From a virus, in IMG/VR virus record IMGVR_UViG_3300010354_000564, positions 1 through 25,834 of that record: a stretch of DNA of 25,834 nucleotides; one strand, 5' to 3'. The notes below the pieces were generated by a model. That model saw only the letters and a program-made list of their open reading frames with translations. It was not told where the DNA came from and did no database searches. Numbering within the stretch: the stretch's first letter is position 1; the number at the start of each line of letters is the position of its first letter. Position numbers and translations under genes: made by a program. Positions 20,363 through 25,834 of this stretch are shown here, in pieces.

Positions 20363-20697
20363 ACCCGCACCAGGCCTTGCCTGACCGCTGCGTGGTTAGG
20401 GCAGGCACCCTGCAATTTCCCCCTGCAACATGCCAGCTGGCAGCCCGACCAGGCTGCCGGCCGGCCATCGATGCGCGTGCTGTCGTCATGCCGCGTGGCC
20501 GGCGCCGGCGTCGACCCGCCCCCCGGCGTAGCGCCGACGAGCCGCTCCGCAACTGGTACCCGCCCCCACCAGAAATTTTTCAAATTGTCCGACTTCACCC
20601 CACCGCGTGCCGACCCGCCACACTCCACAAACCACCATACAATCAGCCACTTTTCAGACAATCCGCCATACAATTGCGGCATCTAAGAGAGGCGGCA
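20363..20697. other. 335-bp noncoding, palindrome-rich region (candidate pac/cos or RNA)
   Basis: No convincing gene. It holds a series of structures: GCAGG/CCTGC (20401-20413), perfect palindrome TGCCAGCTGGCA (20431-20442), GGCAGCC/GGCTGCC (20439-20445 with 20452-20458), palindrome GCCGGCGCCGGC (20498-20509) and CGGCG/CGCCG (20524-20528 with 20532-20536), then an AT patch near 20573-20588 and repeats before the fibre gene. Being next to terS, it may contain the packaging site; a structured RNA or terminator is also possible. Confidence 0.5.
20635..20674 (+). promoter_or_regulatory. Two CCATACAAT repeats upstream of the tail-fibre gene
   Basis: CCATACAAT occurs at 20635-20643 and 20666-20674, 31 bp (three helical turns) apart. 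Each includes TACAAT, a good -10 box, but no -35 is visible for either. They contain CATACAA, the operator half-site of the immunity region. The tail-fibre ATG is 23 nt after the second copy. Confidence 0.5.
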
Positions 20698-22569
20698 ATG
20701 GCACAACCCACTCCCTACACACGGCTGTACAACTTTACCGACTATCAGACGGTCAATCCCACCACGCCGCTGCCAGCGAACCAACTCGACAATGAGCTGA
20801 ACGCGATCGCATTAACGGCTGGCCAGATCAGAAGCAACCTTGCACTGATCCAGCGCGACGACGGCGCGTTGGCCAATCAGACGGTCACGCCAGACAGCTT
20901 GTCTGCGGGCACGCTGGCCTTGATCACGCAGGGCGAATACAACCCCCGAGGCGCATGGGTCGCATCCACGGCGTATGCAGTCGGCGATGTTGTCACCTTC
21001 AATGCAGCGACTTATCTCGCGTTGACCGCCCACACGTCAGGTGCGACTTTCGCGACCGACTTGGCGGCAGGTAAATGGTTGCTGATTGCAAACGGCGCAT
21101 TGTCGGGCGGTGCGACGGCCGTGGATCTGTACGAGGGCACGGGCTCCCAGACGACATTCACGCTGTCCTACACGTACAACGGCAGCAACTCTGCGACCGT
21201 GTTTGTGGGCGGTGTTGCGCAGATACCGACGCAAGACTTCACGATCTCGGGCACGACGATTACGTTTGTGACCGCACCTCCCGCGCCGGCGGTGGCTGGC
21301 CGCAAAAACGTGATGGTGCGTGGCACTGGCGTGGAAGCGCAGCTTGCCGGCAACGCTGCAACGACGTCGGCCGCCAACGCGGCCAATAGCGCAAGCGCAG
21401 CGGCCACGTCGGCAACAGCCGCAGCGGCTTCTGCGACGGCTGCCGCAGGATCAGCGACAACCGCATCAACGCAAGCGACGAACGCGTCAGCATCAGCAAC
21501 GACAGCAACCACCAAGGCATCAGAGGCCGCAACATCAGCGACAAATGCCGCTGCGTCAGCCACAACGGCGAGCACGCAGGCATCCAACGCTGCGACATCG
21601 GCCACCGCTGCTGCTGCGTCGGCGACAACGGCATCAGGTCACGCCACGACAGCAACGACGCAGGCCGGCAATGCGTCGTCCTCAGCAAGCGCAGCATCCA
21701 CGTCAGCCAGCAATGCAGCAGCGTCGGCAGCGACTGCGACGACCAAAGCGTCCGACGCGACAGCTGCCGCATCCCAAGCGCAGACGTCGGCCACGAATGC
21801 TGCGACGTCGGCGTCGTCAGCGTCCACATCAGCCACCAATGCCCAGACGTCAGCCACAGCTGCGGCAGGATCTGCGACGTCGGCATCCAATTCCGCGTCG
21901 ACCGCTTCTACGGCGGCGACCAGCGCAACGGCTTCAGCGACGGCTGCGGCGTCGTCTGCAACGTCAGCGGCGGGTTCTGCCACTGCTGCTGGGGCGTCGG
22001 CCACCACGGCGTCCACCGCTGCGACAACAGCCACCACGGCCTCTACTGCGGCAGTCGCTGCCCAGACGGCGGCTGAAGCTGCGTATGACTCGTTTGACGA
22101 CCGGTATCTGGGCGCGAAGGCGTCGAATCCGACGGTGGACAACGATGGCAATGCGCTGCTTGTTGGCGCCCTGCACTGGAACACGACGGCCGGCGAGATG
22201 CGTGTCTGGAACGGCACGGCATGGGTAGCTGCCACTGTGTCGCCTGATACGGTGCAAGAGGTTGAATTCACCGCGACGGCCGGTCAGACGGCGTATGCGT
22301 TTGCTGGCGGCTACCGCGTTGGCTTCACGTATGTGTGGGTCAATGGTGTTCTGTTGGATGACGCCGACATCACGGCCACCGACGGCACCAACATCACGTT
22401 TGCTTCAGCGCTTGCGTTGAACGACAAGGTGCGCGTGATGACGTTCAAGGCATTGGCGTCGGTGACGATTGCCGACATCACCGGGTTGCAGGCGCAGCTC
22501 GACACGATTAACTCAACCATTCTGGCCATCCCGAATCCCGTGGCGATGGCACTCGTTTTCGGGAGCTAA
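20698..22569 (+). CDS. Tail fibre with Ala/Ser/Thr-rich shaft
   Basis: The ATG at 20698 (AGAGAGGCGG upstream) is chosen over an in-frame start at 20377. The 623-residue protein begins with a tail-fibre N-terminal domain (YNFTDYQTVNPTTPLPANQL, then ALIQRDDGALANQTV), typical of virion-attachment ends. Residues about 79-121 form a carbohydrate-binding-like module (RGAWVASTAYAVGDVVTFNA). A beta module follows (SQTTFTLSYTYNGSNSATV). Residues about 219-463 are a long repeat of Ala/Ser/Thr heptads (SATAAAASATTAS type), a trimeric shaft. The C-terminal part has WNTTAGEMRVWNGTAWV and a second beta module, and no receptor tip is obvious. Confidence 0.85.
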   Translation: MAQPTPYTRLYNFTDYQTVNPTTPLPANQLDNELNAIALTAGQIRSNLALIQRDDGALANQTVTPDSLSAGTLALITQGEYNPRGAWVASTAYAVGDVVTFNAATYLALTAHTSGATFATDLAAGKWLLIANGALSGGATAVDLYEGTGSQTTFTLSYTYNGSNSATVFVGGVAQIPTQDFTISGTTITFVTAPPAPAVAGRKNVMVRGTGVEAQLAGNAATTSAANAANSASAAATSATAAAASATAAAGSATTASTQATNASASATTATTKASEAATSATNAAASATTASTQASNAATSATAAAASATTASGHATTATTQAGNASSSASAASTSASNAAASAATATTKASDATAAASQAQTSATNAATSASSASTSATNAQTSATAAAGSATSASNSASTASTAATSATASATAAASSATSAAGSATAAGASATTASTAATTATTASTAAVAAQTAAEAAYDSFDDRYLGAKASNPTVDNDGNALLVGALHWNTTAGEMRVWNGTAWVAATVSPDTVQEVEFTATAGQTAYAFAGGYRVGFTYVWVNGVLLDDADITATDGTNITFASALALNDKVRVMTFKALASVTIADITGLQAQLDTINSTILAIPNPVAMALVFGS

Positions 22570-22572
22570 GTC

Positions 22573-23535
22573 ATGGCATTGAAGGGGCAAGCAGTCGCCG
22601 TCGGCACGTCCGACACCACTTTGTACACCTGCCCAGCGACGATTGAATCGTCCGTTCATGGTCTGGTGTTCTCCAATCCGACGGCCGGCGCTTTGACCGT
22701 CACGTTGAAGCTCTACAAGCAGTCATTGGGGACGACCGTGACCGTTGGCCCTGCAAAGTCGATTGCGGCCAATGATGTCTACACCTGGCCAAAACCGATC
22801 AACCTGAACGCTGGCGACTATATCGTCGCTGTCGGCTCCGGCGCTGGCATCGTGGCGCTGTACTCGTCGTATGAGGGATCAGCAACGCCTGTGTCCGTTG
22901 GTTTTACCGGTCGAGGCGCCTGGTCTAGCGGTGCGACGTATGCTGTGAACGATGTTGTAACCCGCAACAGCAATTCGTACTTGGCGATACAAGCCGGCAC
23001 GAATCAGGACCCGGCGTCAGCGACGGCTTACTGGATGCTCCTGGCAGCTCAGGGTCCTGCTGGTGCGGGAGATGTGACGACCGACACCGATCAGACCATC
23101 ACCGGCAAAAAGACATTCAATGGCTCTGCTGTGCTATCAGCCAAGTTCGACAATACGCTTGAGAACAACACGATCTCTGCGACTGCTGCGACCGGCACGA
23201 TTGCCTACGACATTCTGACGCAGTCCCTCTTGTACTACACGTCGAATGCGTCGGCAGACTTCACGCTAAATTTCCGGGGCGATGCGTCGAATTCTCTGAA
23301 CTCGCTGATGGCAATTGGCGAGACGATCACCGTGTCGTTCTGGAACACCAACGGCGCGACGGCTTACAAGAACAGCGCAGTGCAGATCGATGGCTCGGCT
23401 GTGACGCCCAAGTGGCAAGGTGGTTCTGCGCCGTCAGCGGGCAACGCGTCGTCGATTGATGTGTACACCTATGCGATCACCAAGACTGCGAACGCGACGT
23501 TCACTGTGCTGGCATCGCAGTCCAAATTCGCGTGA
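22573..23535 (+). CDS. Tail fibre/adhesin subunit with carbohydrate-binding-like module
   Basis: 320 residues, starting 3 bp after the fibre gene (GGGAG upstream). Residues 1-105 are beta-rich (LYTCPATIESSVHGLVFSNP, LTVTLKLYKQSL). Residues about 110-160 repeat the module of the preceding gene (GRGAWSSGATYAVNDVVTRN and following, ending YWMLLAAQGPAGAG, with a collagen-like triplet). The C-terminal part (TGKKTFNGSAVLSAKFDNTL, then ADFTLNFRGDASNSLN and TVSFWNTNGATAY) matches phage distal fibre domains. It probably attaches to or extends the fibre. Confidence 0.78.
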   Translation: MALKGQAVAVGTSDTTLYTCPATIESSVHGLVFSNPTAGALTVTLKLYKQSLGTTVTVGPAKSIAANDVYTWPKPINLNAGDYIVAVGSGAGIVALYSSYEGSATPVSVGFTGRGAWSSGATYAVNDVVTRNSNSYLAIQAGTNQDPASATAYWMLLAAQGPAGAGDVTTDTDQTITGKKTFNGSAVLSAKFDNTLENNTISATAATGTIAYDILTQSLLYYTSNASADFTLNFRGDASNSLNSLMAIGETITVSFWNTNGATAYKNSAVQIDGSAVTPKWQGGSAPSAGNASSIDVYTYAITKTANATFTVLASQSKFA

Positions 23536-23544
23536 GGTTAGCCA

Positions 23545-25143
23545 ATGCCTAGACTTGGAATGACAGGGGCATCCAGCGCAAGGGCTTTCGGGTTCCTGAA
23601 GCTGCTGTCTGCCGGTGGCTATACCGTCGTTCAGACCTTCACCGCTTCCGGCACATGGACTGCGCCTGCTGGCGTGACGAGTGTTGATTACCTTGTCGTC
23701 GCCGGGGGAGGTTCTGGCGGTGGCGGTAATGACCGAGGCGGTGGTGGTGGTGCTGGAGGTTTTAGGACTGGCACTGGCCTAAGTGTTACTGCAGGAACTG
23801 ACTACACAATTACAGTCGGTGCCGGTGGAGCTCAACCTGCCGGTGGAGCATCGAATAACGGCAACAAAGGTAACGATTCTGTTTTCTCAACCATTACGTC
23901 TACTGGCGGCGGTTATGGAGGAAAAGTAGATACTGCTGGAGGACCCGGTGGTTCAGGTGGTGGCGGAGGTGGTGGTGCTACAGCCGCTGGTTCTGGAGGC
24001 GCAGGCAACACTCCATCTACTTCTCCTTCGCAAGGGAACAATGGCGGTAATGCTGCTCAAGCGCCCGGCTATCCCGGTGGTGGCGGTGGTGGCGCAAGTG
24101 CGGTCGGAGCAAATGCCACTACAACTGTCGGCGGCAATGGCGGTGCTGGAACAGCCTCAACTATTTCAGGATCGTCTGTCACCTATTCAGGTGGTGGTGG
24201 CGGCGGTGCAGCTTCTGGATATACCGCTGGCTCAGGTGGATCTGGTGGTGGCGGCGCAGGGAGTAATAGCGCCACTGTAGCGACAAGCGGAACTGCAAAC
24301 ACTGGAGGTGGTGGCGGAGGTGCTGGTACTGGAAACAGTGGTGCTGGCGGCTCAGGCATCGTCATTCTGTCCTACACCGTAGCATCGCAGACCGTATTTA
24401 CGTTCAAGTCATCGACTAAGTGGGTTGCTCCAACTGGTGTTACCAGCGTGGATTATCTGGTGGTTGCTGGTGGTGGAGGTGGTGGCGGTGGCCGCGCTGG
24501 TGGCGGTGGCGCTGGTGGATTTAGAACTGGCACTTCTTTTTCAGTAACAGCGGGAACTGAATATACGATTACTGTTGGGGCTGGCGGTTCTAATGGCGGT
24601 GTTAATGCCAATGGAACTGCAGGAGGCAATTCTACTTTTAGCACAATCACTTCGAACGGTGGAGGTTATGGCTCTGGTGCAAACGTAGGCAATGGAGGAA
24701 ATGGCGGTTCCGGTGGTGGCGCGGCTTCTGGCGATGCTGTCAATTACACAGGCGGCACAGGAAATACTCCAAGCACTTCACCGTCACAAGGAAGCAACGG
24801 TGGTAGTTCCGCAGGTGCTGGCTCAACTTATTCCGCTGGTGGTGGCGGCGGGGCTTCTGCTGCTGGTGCAACTGGTGGAACAACTGGCGGTGCAGGTGGC
24901 GCAGGAACAGCATCAAGCATTTCTGGAAGTTCAGTGACCTACGCCGGTGGTGGTGGCGGTGGACGTAACGCTGGAAATGGTGGAGCAGGTGGTTCTGGTG
25001 GTGGAGGCGCTGGTGGTAATGATGGCGTTAACGGTACTGCTGGCACTGCAAACACTGGAGGCGGTGGTGGTGGTGGTGGTGGAGGTTCTACTACTGGCGC
25101 AGCAGGAGGTTCAGGCATCGTCATCATTAAACTAAATCAATAG
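23545..25143 (+). CDS. Glycine-rich tail adhesin with duplicated domain
   Basis: The 532-residue protein starts at 23545 with GAGG upstream. After a 31-residue lead (FGFLKLLSAGG) come two tandem Gly-rich domains, each opening with a W.AP.GVTSVDYLVVAGGG block, followed by GGFRTGT, TDYTITVGAGG or TEYTITVGAGG, NTPSTSPSQG, ISGSSVTY and ending GGSGIVI. Long poly-Gly runs suggest polyglycine-II sheets as in S16 gp38-type adhesins. Codons become AT-richer after the first 150 bp than in upstream genes. It probably forms the receptor-binding tip. Confidence 0.82.
   Translation: MPRLGMTGASSARAFGFLKLLSAGGYTVVQTFTASGTWTAPAGVTSVDYLVVAGGGSGGGGNDRGGGGGAGGFRTGTGLSVTAGTDYTITVGAGGAQPAGGASNNGNKGNDSVFSTITSTGGGYGGKVDTAGGPGGSGGGGGGGATAAGSGGAGNTPSTSPSQGNNGGNAAQAPGYPGGGGGGASAVGANATTTVGGNGGAGTASTISGSSVTYSGGGGGGAASGYTAGSGGSGGGGAGSNSATVATSGTANTGGGGGGAGTGNSGAGGSGIVILSYTVASQTVFTFKSSTKWVAPTGVTSVDYLVVAGGGGGGGGRAGGGGAGGFRTGTSFSVTAGTEYTITVGAGGSNGGVNANGTAGGNSTFSTITSNGGGYGSGANVGNGGNGGSGGGAASGDAVNYTGGTGNTPSTSPSQGSNGGSSAGAGSTYSAGGGGGASAAGATGGTTGGAGGAGTASSISGSSVTYAGGGGGGRNAGNGGAGGSGGGGAGGNDGVNGTAGTANTGGGGGGGGGGSTTGAAGGSGIVIIKLNQ
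23638..25140 (+). repeat. Tandem duplication inside the Gly-rich adhesin
   Basis: Unit 1 spans about 23638-24378 and unit 2 about 24403-25140, nearly equal in length (about 740 bp). Blocks in the same order in both: VTSVDYLVVAGGG, GGFRTGT, YTITVGAGG, FSTITS, GGGYG, NTPSTSPSQG, GTAS, ISGSSVTY, GTANTGGGGGG, GGSGIVI. The DNA has diverged in the Gly-rich loops, so it is an old or diversified duplication. Confidence 0.85.
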
Positions 25144-25152
25144 GGGATATTG

Positions 25153-25407
25153 ATGGAATCTAAGATTTACAGATTGTATGGAATAAACGTAGCGATGGAA
25201 TGTTTACGTCCCGGCGCTAAATGGGAAATTTCTAACGGTGTGTTTACTCGTTGGGAAGACCCAAGACCTTGCCCATCTATTGAAGAAGTTTATTGGATGA
25301 TGGATGAGCTTAAAGCATTTGAAGACAGAATACCGACTATTTGGCTTCCTGAGCAGCAAGCAGAGATTCAGGGACGTATTGAAGAATTTGAACAAGCTGT
25401 AGCGTAA
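25153..25407 (+). CDS. AT-rich small hypothetical protein after the fibre genes
   Basis: 84 residues, ATG at 25153 preceded by GGGGATATTG (a TTG at 25150 is adjacent but less likely). It begins MESKIYRLYGINVAMECLRP, continues WEISNGVFTRWEDPRPCPSI and ends in a helix pair (LPEQQAEIQGRIEEFEQAV). By hand count 105 of 255 bases are G or C (41%), well below the upstream genes. Could be a fibre-assembly chaperone by position; not recognised. Confidence 0.72.
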   Translation: MESKIYRLYGINVAMECLRPGAKWEISNGVFTRWEDPRPCPSIEEVYWMMDELKAFEDRIPTIWLPEQQAEIQGRIEEFEQAVA

Positions 25408-25416
25408 GGAGAAAAC

Positions 25417-25776
25417 ATGGCTCACTTTGCCGAGATTGATAGCAATAATGTTATTCTTCGAGTAATAGTTGTGGATAACAAAGATACTAGCGATGCTGCT
25501 GGTATTGAGAAAGAGCACATTGGCGCTGCTTTCTGTGAGCGACTGTTTGGCGGCACATGGAAGCAGACCAGCTACAACGGCAACTTCCGCAAGCATTACG
25601 CTGGTATTGGCTACACATACAACGCTGTGCGTGATGCCTTCATCCCGCCGCAACCTTACTCAAGCTGGACGCTGGACTCTGACGCGAACTGGCAGCCGCC
25701 TGTTGCGATGCCGACCGACGGTGGCATGTACAGCTGGAATGAATCGACGCAAGCCTGGGAGCAGGCCGCAGTGTAA
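25417..25776 (+). CDS. Phage protein of the IVVDNKDTSDA/ERLFGGTWKQTSYNG family
   Basis: 119 residues; AAGGAG lies upstream of the ATG. The MAHFAEIDSNNVILRVIVVD start, EHIGAAFCERLFGGTWKQTS and YAGIGYTYNAVRDAFIPPQP blocks are recognisable from a widespread family of short proteins in tailed phages, notably cyanophages and other environmental phages (recalled). The C-terminus (NWQPPVAMPTDGGMYSWNES) is an Asn/Trp/Pro-rich tail. Function unknown, presumably virion- or fibre-associated. Confidence 0.78.
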   Translation: MAHFAEIDSNNVILRVIVVDNKDTSDAAGIEKEHIGAAFCERLFGGTWKQTSYNGNFRKHYAGIGYTYNAVRDAFIPPQPYSSWTLDSDANWQPPVAMPTDGGMYSWNESTQAWEQAAV

Positions 25777-25784
25777 GTACAAAT

Positions 25785-25803
25785 ACCAATAGATTCTATT
25801 GGT
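25785..25803. repeat. 19-bp interrupted palindrome between late genes
   Basis: ACCAATAGA (25785-25793) and TCTATTGGT (25795-25803) are perfect inverted repeats with one central T. It lies 9 bp after the previous stop and 18 bp before the next ATG. It could be a protein-binding site or a weak hairpin; there is no T-tract. Confidence 0.55.
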
Positions 25804-25821
25804 TATAAATTGGAGTGAAAA

Positions 25822-25834
25822 ATGGAAAGCGGTT
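25822..25834 (+). CDS. Start of next gene, 3' truncated by the window end
   Basis: ATG at 25822 preceded by TTGGAG with 7-8 nt spacing; the first residues are MESG. Too short to identify. Confidence 0.5.

Noticed and set aside
20377-20697. N-terminal extension of the tail fibre from 20377
   Set aside because: The extension is Pro/Arg-rich translation of the palindromic noncoding DNA; the ATG at 20698 has a good ribosome-binding site and starts a typical fibre N-terminus.
21168-22271. Long leftward ORFs opposite the fibre shaft (Ala/Val/Asp-rich)
   Set aside because: They are antisense reading of the Ala/Ser/Thr repeats; no ribosome-binding sites and no plausible protein composition.
20698-25776. 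Diversity-generating retroelement targeting the tail adhesin
   Set aside because: No reverse transcriptase and no template/variable repeat pair with adenine-biased changes was seen; the Gly-rich repeat is a whole-domain duplication.

Overview
The window reads as about 25.8 kb of a temperate tailed-phage genome from a GC-rich proteobacterial host, most likely a betaproteobacterium (inferred from base composition, codon use and protein style; no host gene is present). It has a lysis cassette, an integrase with a tRNA-Pro-derived attachment core, a repressor/Cro switch, recombination and replication genes, a terminase small subunit and a tail-fibre cluster. A long ejection-type protein with an HExxH motif hints at a podovirus-like virion, but no portal, capsid or large terminase gene lies inside the window.

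Layout: (1) 2-4919, rightward: 3' part of a >1,248-residue virion protein, a holin-like protein and a GH19 endolysin. (2) 4920-5153: noncoding, carrying the 3' half of a tRNA-Pro(CGG) gene, read as attP. (3) 5154-6795, leftward: repressor, excisionase-like protein and tyrosine integrase in one overlapping operon. (4) 6796-6931: divergent promoters with operators built on the 7-mer TTGTATG. (5) 6932-17945, rightward: a Cro-like gene, then about 29 tightly packed, mostly overlapping early genes (RuvC-like resolvase, YqaJ-type exonuclease, DUF2303 protein, SSB-like proteins, a DUF5664-type nucleotide hydrolase, many tiny unknowns, an HTH protein, a primase-helicase). Two tandem terminators interrupt the operon at 10830-10889. 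(6) 17946-18150: nine copies of ATGTGCG/CGCACAT, a candidate origin, plus a terminator. (7) 18151-19705, leftward: seven small genes, one of 30 codons with a terminator inside it. (8) 19835 onward, rightward: terminase small subunit, a 335-bp structured noncoding stretch, three tail-fibre/adhesin genes, two AT-rich small genes and the start of another gene.

Phage genes flank the attachment core on both sides, so the sequence appears to be the unintegrated (attP) form or a circular permutation of it, not a prophage with attL/attR ends. The regulatory points that stand out are: two probably leaderless transcripts (cro-like and terminase small subunit) with the same 7-nt distance from -10 box to ATG; a repeated TTGTATG/CATACAA word at intergenic sites; a second GTTACCG-type inverted-repeat family; an identical 14-nt leader on two leftward genes; and terminators placed where read-through or antitermination would be needed. 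Function calls come from motif reading by eye; no database search was run.
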